In this document: positions 28,664-38,544 of the stretch, one piece after another
Layout of the letters: each line of letters opens with the position of its first letter
How positions within the stretch are numbered: position 1 is the first letter of the stretch
Source: Lewinellaceae bacterium
GTDB taxonomy: Bacteria > Bacteroidota > Bacteroidia > Chitinophagales > Saprospiraceae
DNA length: 64,000 bases
Assembly: GCA_016712415.1 (NCBI GenBank)
Contig: JADJRC010000001.1
Coordinates: 248,001 to 312,000, forward strand
Reading direction: 5' to 3'
Made by a program: the position numbers and the translations under genes
The notes under the pieces: model-generated
Told to the model about the DNA's origin: nothing
The model's input: the letters and a program-made list of their open reading frames with translations, nothing else
The model's database searches: none

Positions 28664-29806
28664 TCATGACAGATGCCGTTTGTAGTCGGCATAGGTGAAT
28701 CGCCGTATCATATCCAGTTTCCCGTCCGGTCGCAGTATAGCGATCGACGGGTGGGATACGCCGTTGAAGGTGGTAGTTTTCACCATGGTGTGATGGATCA
28801 TATCCTCGAATACGATCTTCTGGCCGATTTTTAGTGGACGGTCAAATGCGTATGCTTCCATAAAATCGCCGCTCAGGCAACTCACACCACCGAGGCGGTA
28901 CAGGTATTTGTCGCCTTTTGCCGGCTCCGCCGAAGCGCCGCGTACACGCGGGCGATACGGCATTTCAAGGGTGTCGGGCATATGGGCGGTAAACGAAACG
29001 TCCAGAATAGCGGTTTTTACACCCAGGTTGTTCACGATGTCGAGCACGCTGGCTACCAGTACGCCGGTTTCCCAGGCAAAGGCGCTGCCGGGCTCCAGGA
29101 TGACATGCAGGTTGGGGTAACGGCTTTTAAATGCTTTCAATACCCGGATCAGGTGTTGGGTGTCGTATCCTTCCCGGGTCATCAGGTGGCCTCCGCCAAA
29201 GTTTACCCATTTGAGTCCGGGCAGAAACGCGCCGAACCGGCTTTCAAAATAGCCGAGCGTTTTTTCCAGATCGTAGCTCGTGCTTTCGCAGAGGGTATGG
29301 AAATGCAATCCTTCGACCCCCTCCGGTAGTTTTCCCTTAAAATTTTCGGCGGGTTCGCCGAGTCGCGACCCCGGAGCGGCGGGGTTGTACAGCGCAGTGC
29401 CTACCGGCGACCAGCCCGGATTGACCCGGATGCCGGGGCTGACCGGTTCCGAAGCCCGGCTCAGTTTTCCCCGGTAGCGCTTGTATTGTGCAATGGAATT
29501 GAACGTGATATGGCTGGAATACCCCATGATGCGGCCAAATTCGCGGGGCAGGTAAGCGACGGCATAGGTATGGGCCCTGGTCTTCATTTCCTCAACACAC
29601 AGGCGCGCTTCGTGCAGCGAAGAGGCCGTTGCGCCCTGGATATATTCCCGAACGACCGGAAAGGCGCTCCACATGGCGAAGCCCTTGAAAGCCAGAATGA
29701 TCTGTACGCCCGCTTCGCGCTGCACGCCCGCAATCACTTCAAGGTTGTGGCGCAGCCGGGTTTCTTCAAGTACAAAACAGGGGGATGGGATTTTTGAAAT
29801 GTCCAC
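28664..29806 (-). CDS. nspC: Carboxynorspermidine decarboxylase
   Basis: This is a PLP-dependent alanine-racemase-fold decarboxylase of 380 residues from a GTG at 29806 (VDISKIPSPCFVLEETRL, the usual family start). The PLP lysine is in ILAFKGFAMW; GLHFHTLCES, KWVNFGGGH and VILEPGSAFAW are family blocks, and SCLSGDF near the C-terminus supplies the active-site Cys region. It makes norspermidine or spermidine from the carboxy precursor. The frame is open to 29878, but that extension translates a heptanucleotide repeat and is unlikely to be protein. The partner dehydrogenase gene is not nearby. Confidence 0.9.
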   Translation of the reverse strand: MDISKIPSPCFVLEETRLRHNLEVIAGVQREAGVQIILAFKGFAMWSAFPVVREYIQGATASSLHEARLCVEEMKTRAHTYAVAYLPREFGRIMGYSSHITFNSIAQYKRYRGKLSRASEPVSPGIRVNPGWSPVGTALYNPAAPGSRLGEPAENFKGKLPEGVEGLHFHTLCESTSYDLEKTLGYFESRFGAFLPGLKWVNFGGGHLMTREGYDTQHLIRVLKAFKSRYPNLHVILEPGSAFAWETGVLVASVLDIVNNLGVKTAILDVSFTAHMPDTLEMPYRPRVRGASAEPAKGDKYLYRLGGVSCLSGDFMEAYAFDRPLKIGQKIVFEDMIHHTMVKTTTFNGVSHPSIAILRPDGKLDMIRRFTYADYKRHLS

Positions 29807-29811
29807 GGGAG

Positions 29812-29853
29812 GAATGGTGAATGGTGAATGATGAATGGTGAATGATGAATGGT
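29812..29853. repeat. GAATGRT heptanucleotide array, six copies
   Basis: Six perfect-length 7-bp units (GAATGGT four times, GAATGAT twice) lie immediately upstream of the nspC start. The array is in the leader or promoter position, so copy-number change could alter nspC expression (inference). Confidence 0.85.
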
Positions 29854-29911
29854 GGCAATAACAACAATGAAGCAGCACAAAGGTATAGCGCCCGTAGTTT
29901 AGACAGGGCTG

Positions 29912-30370
29912 TTAAAGCCACAACAGTTCGGGAAGGGCGCCTTTTTCCCACCAGACAATGGCATTCTGACGATACCTGCGGCCCAGCGTTACGGCGGTTG
30001 TTCTTGAAATGCCGGGCGCCCAAAAACTTTCTTCGGGTGGCCACAGGCTGTCGTCTGCATTGTTGGCGCCGGGTAGAAATAGTGGGGCGACCCGGTTTAA
30101 AGTAGCCGCAAGTTGTTTGTTTTTCAGGCGGTTATATTTGTCGGAATACATTTTCGACTGCGGGTTCCAGGCGGTGATAAAGGCAAAAGTCCGCGTGTCC
30201 TGCGCTTCCAGCCAATCGAGTTGCCCCTGGTCGATGGCGCCGACCCGGAAGGGTCTGACCGAATGAGAGGGAATACAATAATCTGTCCGCAGATAGGCTG
30301 TAACGAGTTCCCGGTCGATCCAATCGGGAGAATCTTCTACGTTTCGTATGACGATGACGGGTTTTGACAT
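29912..30370 (-). CDS. DUF3293 domain-containing protein
   Basis: From the ATG at 30370 the protein has 152 residues. The segment FAFITAWNPQSKMYSDKYN and the later GADDSLW/EESFWAPG-like region match DUF3293, a small cytosolic family of unknown function. It ends about 100 bp upstream of nspC on the same strand and diverges from yidC. Confidence 0.78.
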   Translation of the reverse strand: MSKPVIVIRNVEDSPDWIDRELVTAYLRTDYCIPSHSVRPFRVGAIDQGQLDWLEAQDTRTFAFITAWNPQSKMYSDKYNRLKNKQLAATLNRVAPLFLPGANNADDSLWPPEESFWAPGISRTTAVTLGRRYRQNAIVWWEKGALPELLWL

Positions 30371-30435
30371 ACTTTTGCGGCGCTTTGAACCCCACCCCTC
30401 CTGTACGGAGCGGAATTTTTTAGTGGTCAACTATC

Positions 30436-32331
30436 ATGGAAGAAAAACAGAGTCAAATCAGTACATTTATCGGTATGGGGCTTATTTTCCTGCTGCTATA
30501 CCTGTGGATGCAATATTCGGCGCCCCCCAAGCAGGAGCCTGCACAAGAAAACACCCAGAATACTGCGCCTGCCACGCCGCAATCCGGCGCCCAAAATAAT
30601 GCCGCAGATCCGGCGGCAACGCAAAATAACAACAATCCGATCGTGCCGGACTCGCTTCGCGGTGCGGTGCTGATTGCCCGTTTCGGCGCATTTGCACCGG
30701 CCGCCGAGGGCAAAGAATCGTATGAGGTGCTGGAAAACGACCTGATCCGGGTGACATTTACCAGCAAAGGCGGACGGATTAAAGAGGTGTTCCTCAAAAA
30801 TTTTGTCAAAATATCTGCCGACTCTGCGGGCGCCGATTTCAGGAACCCGGTTCGGTTGCTGGAAGACAGCAAGAATCATTTTGAATACGAACTGGCCGTG
30901 AACGGCGCCGGAAATGTGCGCACGAGCGACCTGTTTTTTACAGCCTCTAAAAGCGGCAATACCCTCGTTTTTCGCGCAGATGCAGGAGCAGGACGCTATT
31001 TTGAACAAAAATATACGCTTAGCCCCGACAATTACAGCATCGACTATCAGATTGGCGGCAACGGGTTGAACAGCATCCTGTCGAAACCGTCGCTGCGACT
31101 CAACTGGGTCAACTATCTCGATAAACTGGAAAAAAACCAGCAGTATGAACGCACGATGTCGTCCGTGTACTACAAAGCGGTAGATGCATCGGCGGATTAC
31201 TGCAATTGCCGGGAAGACGATACCGAAAACCTGGGCGAGAAGCCGGTGAAGTGGTTTTCGCACAGCAGCCAGTTTTTCAACGCATCCCTGATTGCCAATA
31301 ACTTTGCCTTCCGGGAGTTTGTCGGCGAAACACGGATGCTTACCGACACCGACCCCGATCTCAAAATGCTGAAATGCAATGCATTGCTGCCGCTCGACAA
31401 CGGTTCGGCCAGTATGACCATGTACGTCGGACCAAATGAATTCGAACAGCTGCGTTCCTTTGGAGTAAGTCTGGAGGATATTATTCCCTTCGGAGCCAGC
31501 GTATTCGGCGCCATCAACCGCTGGATCATCCATCCGATTTTTGATTTCCTGTCTAAATTTATCGGTAGCCAGGGCATTGTGATCCTGGTGCTGACGCTGC
31601 TGGTAAAACTGCTGCTTTATCCGTTGACTTACCGAATGGTGCTCAGCCAGTCGAAAATGGCGGCGCTGAAGCCCCGGATAGAGGCGCTCAAGAAAAAGCA
31701 CGGCGACGACCAGCAGGCCATGTCGATGGAAACGATGAAAATGTACAGCGAATACCGGGTCAACCCGCTTGGCGGGTGTTTGCCTGTGGTGTTACAGATG
31801 CCTATCTGGTTTGCGCTGTACCGGTTCTTCCCCGCTTCCATCGAGTTCCGCCAGGCGAGTTTTCTGTGGGCGACCGACCTGTCGAGTTACGACAGTATCA
31901 TGCAGTTGCCTTTCCACCTTCCCTTCGGCGCGGGCAACCACCTCAGCCTCTTTACCATGATCTGGGTGGTCACCACACTTTGGTACACCTGGTATTCCAT
32001 GAAACAAATGGACGCCTCTGCCATGCAGAACGACCAGATGAAGATCATGAAATACATGCAGTACCTGATGCCGGTCATGTTCATGTTCTTCTTCAACTCC
32101 TTCGCATCCGGTCTTACGCTTTACCTGTGTTTCAGCAATATCCTGAACATCGGCCAGACGGTGGTGACCAAGCAGTTCCTGATCGATAATGAAAAGATAA
32201 AGGCCGAACTGGAAGCCAACAAGAACAAACCCCGCAAGTCGGGAGGCCTGCGCGAGCGCCTGGAACAGGCTATGCGGGAGCAGCAGCGTGTACAGGAAGA
32301 ACGCGCCAAGCAGCAATCGAAGAAAAAGTAA
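30436..32331 (+). CDS. yidC: Membrane protein insertase YidC
   Basis: The 631-residue protein has the Gram-negative architecture: an N-terminal helix (about 13-28), a large periplasmic beta domain (about 90-340) and the conserved five-helix core (about 365-600) containing YPLTYRMVLSQSKMAALKPR, the cytosolic helical loop and GGCLPVVLQMPIWFALYRFF. The basic tail (KPRKSGGLRERLEQ) fits ribosome contact. It inserts membrane proteins alone or with SecYEG. Confidence 0.95.
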   Translation: MEEKQSQISTFIGMGLIFLLLYLWMQYSAPPKQEPAQENTQNTAPATPQSGAQNNAADPAATQNNNNPIVPDSLRGAVLIARFGAFAPAAEGKESYEVLENDLIRVTFTSKGGRIKEVFLKNFVKISADSAGADFRNPVRLLEDSKNHFEYELAVNGAGNVRTSDLFFTASKSGNTLVFRADAGAGRYFEQKYTLSPDNYSIDYQIGGNGLNSILSKPSLRLNWVNYLDKLEKNQQYERTMSSVYYKAVDASADYCNCREDDTENLGEKPVKWFSHSSQFFNASLIANNFAFREFVGETRMLTDTDPDLKMLKCNALLPLDNGSASMTMYVGPNEFEQLRSFGVSLEDIIPFGASVFGAINRWIIHPIFDFLSKFIGSQGIVILVLTLLVKLLLYPLTYRMVLSQSKMAALKPRIEALKKKHGDDQQAMSMETMKMYSEYRVNPLGGCLPVVLQMPIWFALYRFFPASIEFRQASFLWATDLSSYDSIMQLPFHLPFGAGNHLSLFTMIWVVTTLWYTWYSMKQMDASAMQNDQMKIMKYMQYLMPVMFMFFFNSFASGLTLYLCFSNILNIGQTVVTKQFLIDNEKIKAELEANKNKPRKSGGLRERLEQAMREQQRVQEERAKQQSKKK

Positions 32332-32338
32332 GGCGCGC

Positions 32339-32887
32339 TTATTCGGCAGTATCGACGACCTTGCCCGAAATGGCTTTTTTGAATACAGGCACCGTGGAGC
32401 AGGGTTCGCCGAACATGATGCTGAAGGCCACAGGCTGCAGGCGGCGTGTTATTTCGAGGTATGCGGAGGCCGGCACGGGTTTGTCGCTGCAACCCTTGAC
32501 GACGATGCGCTGCCCTTCATAGGCGCTGATGTCCATTGCCGCAAGTTTTTTCAGAAAAGCCATTTCGACGTATTGATCCGGCGTTGTCAGGGCAATATCG
32601 TTGGCAAACGGAGCGGCCTGCGTCGCCACCAGCATATAGGCCCACATGGGAATGACGGCATCTGCCGAGCAAAAAACCGCGAGGTTTTTGCCGGTATATT
32701 GCGTCCAGTCGTGTGCCTTGAGCGCCTCCCGGAAGTCCTTTTCCTTCAGGATCATCTCCATGAAAAGGTAAGCCTTCAGGTCGAACGGCACAACCTCCTC
32801 TGCGGGATACAGGTCCTCCAGATCGATGGAAACCAGTCTGCTGTTTGCGACACGATTGACGAGCGGCTGTTCAGTTGGCGTATTCAT
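32339..32887 (-). CDS. DUF2480 family protein
   Basis: The 182-residue protein opens with LVNRVANSRLVSIDLEDLYP and carries GKNLAVFCSADAVIPMWAYML and ISAYEGQRIVVKGCSDKPVP, matching the Bacteroidota-specific DUF2480 family. It looks cytosolic; function is unknown. It converges on yidC with 7 bp between stops and lies downstream of scpB on the same strand. Confidence 0.85.
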   Translation of the reverse strand: MNTPTEQPLVNRVANSRLVSIDLEDLYPAEEVVPFDLKAYLFMEMILKEKDFREALKAHDWTQYTGKNLAVFCSADAVIPMWAYMLVATQAAPFANDIALTTPDQYVEMAFLKKLAAMDISAYEGQRIVVKGCSDKPVPASAYLEITRRLQPVAFSIMFGEPCSTVPVFKKAISGKVVDTAE

Positions 32888-32923
32888 ATTGTGCAGCGGT
32901 TTTGGTTGTCGGTTATACAGCGT

Positions 32924-33523
32924 TTATTCATCCGGGGTGGGCGGCGGCTGTTCGGCCGGCGTAAATTCTTCGATGTTGGGTACTTCTCCGACGGAATTTT
33001 CCACTTCCCTGAAATCTTTCGGTTTGGGCAGATCGGTCAGGCTGTTGATGCCCAGATAGTCCATGAATTTTTCAGAAGTAGCGTAGAGCAGGGGGCGCCC
33101 CGGCCCTTCGCTGCGACCGGCGATAGTAACAAGTTCTTTTTCCAAAAGTTTCTGGAGGGCGTAATCGCAATTGACGCCGCGTATTTCTTCGAGTTCGGGT
33201 TTGCTTACGGGTTGCTTGTAGGCGACGAGTGCCAGGGTTTCGAGTGCCGCCTGGGAAAGCCGCTTTTTGGTCGTTTGCTTCAGGTGTATGGCAATGGTGT
33301 TGTGGTAGGCGCCTTTGGTGAGGAACTGGTACCCTCCGGCAATTTCCACCAGTTCGAACGCATAACCCTCGGCCTTGTACTGTGCGGTAATATCCGTTAT
33401 GGCCGACAGAATATCGTCCTCCGGGACGTCAGCCTGCAGGGCCTCGTCGAGTACCGATTTGATTTCTGTGAGCGGGATAGCCTGCGGTGATGCGAAAACA
33501 AGTGCTTCGATATGCTGCTTCAT
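32924..33523 (-). CDS. scpB: Segregation and condensation protein B
   Basis: The 199-residue protein has two winged-helix domains: IEALVFASPQAIPLTEIKSVL (first) and LSQAALETLALVAYKQPVSKPELEEIRGVNCDYALQ-type sequence (second), followed by the GRSEGPGRPLLYATSEKFMDYLG wing. This is characteristic of ScpB, which with ScpA and SMC forms the bacterial condensin. scpA is not in the window. The extra acidic/proline tail is variable in the family. Confidence 0.93.
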   Translation of the reverse strand: MKQHIEALVFASPQAIPLTEIKSVLDEALQADVPEDDILSAITDITAQYKAEGYAFELVEIAGGYQFLTKGAYHNTIAIHLKQTTKKRLSQAALETLALVAYKQPVSKPELEEIRGVNCDYALQKLLEKELVTIAGRSEGPGRPLLYATSEKFMDYLGINSLTDLPKPKDFREVENSVGEVPNIEEFTPAEQPPPTPDE

Positions 33524-33596
33524 GGGGCAAAAATAAGATTTGCCGTTCCGCTTTTACCTATCCTTTTCCGCTGAGCCCCTGTTTTTATGCACATCT

Positions 33597-34706
33597 TCAG
33601 TATTTGACCGTAATTTCCTGGTACAACTCGTTTTTCGGTCCGCGGGCCTGCATGGTTACGACGGGTTTGTCGTTGACCCAGTAAATCTTCAGGACGCCGA
33701 AGTTTTTCTTGACAATCATTTCGCCTACGCGGAATTTGTTCGGCTCGCTGGTGCCGCTCCGGATATGCGTGAGTCCGCTCGACGTGAAGTCGTACAAGGG
33801 ATATGGCAATCCCTGGAGGTCCATTTTGGATACCTCGGTCATGTGGCGGTCGCCGGACAGGATGAATAAATTATGCGGCTTGGTTTTTACGATCAGTTGC
33901 AGCAGCCGTTTGCGGGCATTGGGGAAGTTGCCCCACTTTTCATGCCCGTGGTCGTCGGCAATAACCTGAACACTGGAACACAGAATATTGAGATTGGCCT
34001 TGCTGTTTTTCAGTTCATTTTCCAGCCATTCCCATTGGGCTTCACCAAGCATGTCGCCCGTAGTGTTGGGGAAATAGCGCCTGGTCTTGGAGGGGTCGGG
34101 CTGGAGCGTATCGCGAAAGTACCGCGTGTCCATAATAATCACCTTGATCCGTTGTCCGGCTTTGCCGAAAGTATAGGCCTGGTAGGCGCCTTCCCGCTTG
34201 CGCAGGGGGCTGTTGCGGGGGATATCCAGAAAATCCATGAGGCATTTTTTGGCGCCCTTCTTCATGGGATAATCCTTGCAACCGTCGTTGATACCGTAGT
34301 CATGGTCGTCGTAAACGCCGATGATCTGTGCCTTTGCACGCAGTTTTTTGTATTCCGAATTCGTTTTAAGGCGTTTGTAATGTGCTGCCAGTGCGCGCAT
34401 GTCGCTGGTATCGGCATAGATGATATCGCCGAGCCATATCCATACATTCGGGTTGTTGGCTACGACATCCGACCAGATCGTCTGGGGCATATTCATCTTG
34501 TTACAGGATCCAAAAGCGATGACCGCCAGTCCCATGGTGGTGTCGACAGGTTTGGGTTGAAACGCTTCGGTATCCATATTTTCCACGTCTTCAACATAGT
34601 TGGGGGCTGATTTGGACTGGAAAATATCTTTTTCTTTTTGGGAAAAGGCGGTGTTGGAAAGTGCAAATAACGGGAAGGTTATCAGGAGCAATCTGGATAA
34701 TTTCAT
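33597..34706 (-). CDS. Secreted PhoD-like phosphatase
   Basis: The 369-residue protein has a signal peptide (LLLITFPLFALSNTAFSQ). Metallophosphatase motifs are present: FGSCNKMN, WIWLGDIIYAD, GVYDDHDYGIND, ILSGDRHMTEV. This is the PhoD superfamily, calcium/iron-dependent phosphodiesterase/phosphomonoesterase enzymes of the periplasm or cell surface. No Tat twin-arginine is seen, unlike classical PhoD, so Sec export is probable. Confidence 0.87.
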   Translation of the reverse strand: MKLSRLLLITFPLFALSNTAFSQKEKDIFQSKSAPNYVEDVENMDTEAFQPKPVDTTMGLAVIAFGSCNKMNMPQTIWSDVVANNPNVWIWLGDIIYADTSDMRALAAHYKRLKTNSEYKKLRAKAQIIGVYDDHDYGINDGCKDYPMKKGAKKCLMDFLDIPRNSPLRKREGAYQAYTFGKAGQRIKVIIMDTRYFRDTLQPDPSKTRRYFPNTTGDMLGEAQWEWLENELKNSKANLNILCSSVQVIADDHGHEKWGNFPNARKRLLQLIVKTKPHNLFILSGDRHMTEVSKMDLQGLPYPLYDFTSSGLTHIRSGTSEPNKFRVGEMIVKKNFGVLKIYWVNDKPVVTMQARGPKNELYQEITVKY

Positions 34707-34934
34707 ACCTGGAAAATATAGTGGACGTTTTTTTCAGACAGGAGGACCTTTGATCAAACGAATCAACGGCGAAAATCGTACAATAAGGCGTCAACAACTT
34801 GCCGTTCAGCAAAATAACATAGTTCAAACCGGCAATCCATCAAACAACGCCACAGATTTAAAAATATATCACAAGCAACCTCGGATTCATTCCTTTCGCC
34901 ATTATTTTTACCAAATAAATTTTAACGCCGAAGC

Positions 34935-36962
34935 ATGAACACAAAAGCGCTTTCCGTAATATCTGTTCTCTTACCTCTTCTTTTTGTCTGCTGTACCTAT
35001 ACGATCAAGATCAAGGATGGGCACACTGCGTACGAACGCAAACAGTTTGCCGTTGCGGCGCCCATGCTGGAAAAGGAATTTACCCGCGCCAAAACAAGGA
35101 CTGAAAAAGGCCGTCTGGCTTATGAACTTGCGGAATCGTATACCCGCAGCGGAGCTGCCGACAAATCCCTCAACTGGTATAAAACTGCCTACGACAACAA
35201 TTTTGGGCCCGATGCCCTGAAGGGTTATGCCTTTACCCTGAAAAAACTGGAGCAGTACGGCAATGCGCGCGAGGCATTCAAAAACCTGGGCATCGAGATC
35301 GGTTCACCCTACGAATACCGCCGCGAGATCACGGCCTGTACCGTGGCCGAAGGCTGGCTTTCGGAAGCGCCCGGCAACGGCTGGAAAGTGGAGTCGGCTG
35401 CGCTCAATAGTCCACAGAACGACTTTGCACCGGCATTTTATAACGACGGTCGCCTCGTGTTTACCAGCGACCGCGCCATGAGCAAGAGTGAGGCGGCATA
35501 TGCCTGGACCGGCCACAAGTTCATGGACCTGTTTATTGTGGAGCCCGACGGCGCCAGTCCCCAGGTATTCGACAGCGAACTCAATACCAATGCCAACGAG
35601 GGAACGGCCTGCTTCAATGCCGCTGGCACGGAGATGTTTTTTATCCGTGCGGTTGGGGCGTACAAAGGCGACGATGCGTTTTGCAAGATATATGTGTCGG
35701 AAAAGAATGGCGGCGGGTGGAGCGATCCCAAGCCGCTTCCTTTCCAAAAAGAGAAGATCAATTATTTCCATCCGGCGCTTTCTGCCGACGGCAATACGCT
35801 TTATTTCGCCTGCAATGACCCGGAAGGCTGGGGCGGTTTTGACCTGTATTCCGTACAACGCAACCCCAAATCCATTGAGGGCGGCGGCTGGGATTATCCG
35901 AAATTACTCAGCCGCAATATCAACACACCTGGAAACGAACTGTTCCCTTCGCTCGACGGCGATACGCTGTATTTCGCCTCCGATGGACTGCCCGGCATGG
36001 GCGGGCTCGATGTGTTCAGAACCTATAAAACAGAAAGAAACGCCTGGGTGCCGCCCATCAACCTGAAAGCGCCGGTAAACAGCGGCGCCGATGATTATGC
36101 CCTGATCGTGGATCGCGCCTCTGCCGGCGGCAAACGCCCCACGAGTCCGGGCGACCTGATCCGGTCGGGATTCTTTACCAGCAACCGGACCGGTGGCCGC
36201 GGCGGCGAAGATATTTATCGTTTCGAACAGCGCGTCCCCCCGCCCAGACCTCCAAAAGTGGATACGACGCCCGTAAAGGCACTGGAGTATAAAATGGTGC
36301 TGGAGGGATACGTGCTTGAAAAAATCCTGTCGAACCCCAGTGATCCCAACAGCAAGGTGCTGGGCCGGAAGCCCCTTGCCGGCGCATCCGTGCAATCGGA
36401 GTCGGGCAGCAAAAAACAATCCTTTACCGTTAAGGATGATGGATTTTTCAGATTGGAACTCGCAGAAAACAGCGATTACAATTTTGTGGCTGCGCTGCCG
36501 GATTACCTTTCCAACAAGGCAAAATTTTCGACAAAAGGCATCGCCAAAGACCCCTCCAACCCGGTTCAGGTATTCGAGATAGAGATCGTGTTGGACAAGA
36601 TATTCCGGAACAAGGAGATCATCCTGGAAAATATCTACTACGACTACGACAAGTGGGACATACGACCCGACGCCGAACCTACGCTCAATCGTCTGGCAGA
36701 AGTGCTTCGGCAAAATCCCGATATCCGGATTCAACTCGGCAGCCATACCGATTGCCGTGGCAACGACCGGTACAACGAGGAGTTGTCGCAAAAACGCGCC
36801 CAAAGCGCCGTCAATTATTTGATTTCGAGGGGAATAGACGCAGGACGGCTTTCGGCAATAGGATATGGTGAAACGCAGCCGGCCGCAGGGTGCGCCTGCT
36901 CCCGCTGTACGGAGGCGGAACACCAGAGCAACCGGCGGACAACTTTTAAAGTGGTTGAATGA
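34935..36962 (+). CDS. PorE-like OmpA family lipoprotein (TPR, PD40 propeller, CRD, OmpA)
   Basis: The 675-residue protein has a lipoprotein signal (LLPLLFVCC, Cys19 or 20). Domains in order are a TPR-like helical region (about 30-120), a WD40/PD40 beta-propeller (about 145-415, with repeated LYFACNDPEGWGGFDLY and LYFASDGLPGMGGLDV), a carboxypeptidase-regulatory-like domain (about 455-540) and an OmpA peptidoglycan-binding domain (about 565-670, LGSHTDCRGNDRYNEELSQKRA). That order is the one described for PorE of the type IX system, but many Bacteroidota have paralogues, so I call it PorE-like. Its OmpA domain carries an unusual CACSRCTEAEHQ insert near the C-terminus. Confidence 0.85.
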   Translation: MNTKALSVISVLLPLLFVCCTYTIKIKDGHTAYERKQFAVAAPMLEKEFTRAKTRTEKGRLAYELAESYTRSGAADKSLNWYKTAYDNNFGPDALKGYAFTLKKLEQYGNAREAFKNLGIEIGSPYEYRREITACTVAEGWLSEAPGNGWKVESAALNSPQNDFAPAFYNDGRLVFTSDRAMSKSEAAYAWTGHKFMDLFIVEPDGASPQVFDSELNTNANEGTACFNAAGTEMFFIRAVGAYKGDDAFCKIYVSEKNGGGWSDPKPLPFQKEKINYFHPALSADGNTLYFACNDPEGWGGFDLYSVQRNPKSIEGGGWDYPKLLSRNINTPGNELFPSLDGDTLYFASDGLPGMGGLDVFRTYKTERNAWVPPINLKAPVNSGADDYALIVDRASAGGKRPTSPGDLIRSGFFTSNRTGGRGGEDIYRFEQRVPPPRPPKVDTTPVKALEYKMVLEGYVLEKILSNPSDPNSKVLGRKPLAGASVQSESGSKKQSFTVKDDGFFRLELAENSDYNFVAALPDYLSNKAKFSTKGIAKDPSNPVQVFEIEIVLDKIFRNKEIILENIYYDYDKWDIRPDAEPTLNRLAEVLRQNPDIRIQLGSHTDCRGNDRYNEELSQKRAQSAVNYLISRGIDAGRLSAIGYGETQPAAGCACSRCTEAEHQSNRRTTFKVVE

Positions 36963-37064
36963 CAGGATGTTAAATCTTTCGTAAAAATCATTCTGACGCT
37001 ATTGTGACAAATTGATATAGCCTAACTTTAACGGCATCTTTTCCACCAAACAAATACACACAGC

Positions 37065-38267
37065 ATGAAACATCTCCTGACACTCGCCCTGGTGGTTGCC
37101 CTTGCCACGTTTTTCGCTTCCTGCGATAAGGGTTCGAATTTCGATTACTACTATTACAGCGCAGAGGATTATGCCCTATTGTCGGAATACCTGAACCTGC
37201 CGGAAGCGCCCCCCGATTTCTCACCGCAAAGGGCCGGCGGTCTGGGGCCTGTCTCCAAGGCGATCGACCGCGACAAGGCTACCCTGGGCAAGGTGCTGTT
37301 TTACGATAAAAAACTGTCCAGGGACGGGACGGTCGCCTGCGCCAATTGCCACAAGCAGGAGTTTGCTTTCGGCGACAATACCGCTGTGAGCAAAGGCGTG
37401 TTCGACCGCTCCGGCGACCGCAACTCCATTGCCCTGATGTCGGTACCGAGTTTTGCTTCCGACTACGGCACTGACCTGAACGGCCCTGGCGCCAAGCGTT
37501 TTTTCTGGGACAACCGTGCCGAAACGGCTGCTGCGCAAAGCCGTGGCTCGATCACCAACCCAAAGGAAATGGACATGGATATGGCAGAAATTGCCGCTAT
37601 GGTACGGGCACAGCCCTATTACGAGCCGTTGTTCAGGAAGGCGTTTAAGGACACAGAAGTAACCGAAGACCGCGTAACGGAGGCTATCGCGGAATTCGTC
37701 AACTCCATCGGCTCGCTCAACAGCCGTTTCGACCAGGCGGTGGAAGAAAACCGCAGACAAGGTATTTTTGATGTGATCAACTTTTCATTGACCACTTTTA
37801 CTCCGGATGAAAACCGCGGCAAAAGCCTGTACATGCTCAACTGCGGCAGCTGCCACGGTTTTGACCAGATCAGTACGCCTTTCTCCCAAACGCCTCAGGG
37901 TACTTTTGAGCAACTGACCCACGCCAGCAACGGCCTTGATGCCCAGCCGTCCGATGCAGGCGTCGGCGGCACTACCGGCCTGAACACGGACATGGGTACC
38001 TTTAAAGTGCCGACGCTGCGCAACATCGCCAAAAGCGCTCCCTATATGCACGACGGGCGTTTTGCAACGCTGGAGCAAGTAATCGAACACTACAGCACGG
38101 GTATTCAGCCGCATGCAAACCTGCATTTTGGGCTGAAAAATACCGACGGTACACCCAGGCGGTTCAATTTTACAGAGGATAATAAAAAGGACCTTATCGC
38201 CTTCCTCAACACCCTGACCGACGAGTCGATCCTTGCAGATGAGCGGTATGCCAATCCGTTCAGGTAG
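37065..38267 (+). CDS. Di-heme cytochrome c peroxidase family lipoprotein
   Basis: The 400-residue protein has a lipoprotein signal with Cys20 (ATFFASC). Two CxxCH heme sites are at residues 92-96 (CANCH) and 260-264 (CGSCH). LGKVLFYDKKLSRDGTVACANCH, FWDNRAET, and VPTLRNIAKSAPYMHDGRF are blocks of the MauG/CCP family. It probably reduces hydrogen peroxide in the periplasm using cytochrome electrons. A palindromic repeat follows at 38347-38418. Confidence 0.9.
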   Translation: MKHLLTLALVVALATFFASCDKGSNFDYYYYSAEDYALLSEYLNLPEAPPDFSPQRAGGLGPVSKAIDRDKATLGKVLFYDKKLSRDGTVACANCHKQEFAFGDNTAVSKGVFDRSGDRNSIALMSVPSFASDYGTDLNGPGAKRFFWDNRAETAAAQSRGSITNPKEMDMDMAEIAAMVRAQPYYEPLFRKAFKDTEVTEDRVTEAIAEFVNSIGSLNSRFDQAVEENRRQGIFDVINFSLTTFTPDENRGKSLYMLNCGSCHGFDQISTPFSQTPQGTFEQLTHASNGLDAQPSDAGVGGTTGLNTDMGTFKVPTLRNIAKSAPYMHDGRFATLEQVIEHYSTGIQPHANLHFGLKNTDGTPRRFNFTEDNKKDLIAFLNTLTDESILADERYANPFR

Positions 38268-38346
38268 TCGGTAAACTGGCGTCAAAAACCTTAAAGCGTG
38301 TTTCACAAATTTGCCAGGTTTGCTTTGTTGCCAGGCTTTCTTAGTT

Positions 38347-38418
38347 CAGACAGGATTTACAAGATTTACAGGATAAAAAAGACGGCTTTGCCGCCGAAAA
38401 ACCTGTAAATCCTGTCTG
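38347..38418. repeat. Dispersed palindromic element, copy 2
   Basis: CAGACAGGATTTACA at 38347-38361 is exactly complementary to TGTAAATCCTGTCTG at 38404-38418. A small inner hairpin (GGCTTTGCCGCC) is in the loop. The outer arms are the same sequence as the copy at 5255-5322, and both follow the 3' end of a gene. Confidence 0.75.
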
Positions 38419-38544
38419 AAAAATAAAAAAGCCTGTCAGAATTATACTTTCTGGAAACGAAGCCACAGCTGCTTCCTGCGCTGTTGTCTTGTCGCAACTA
38501 TTACTCCGGATCATTGTTTCCGCTGTAACTTTTACTTTCATTTC

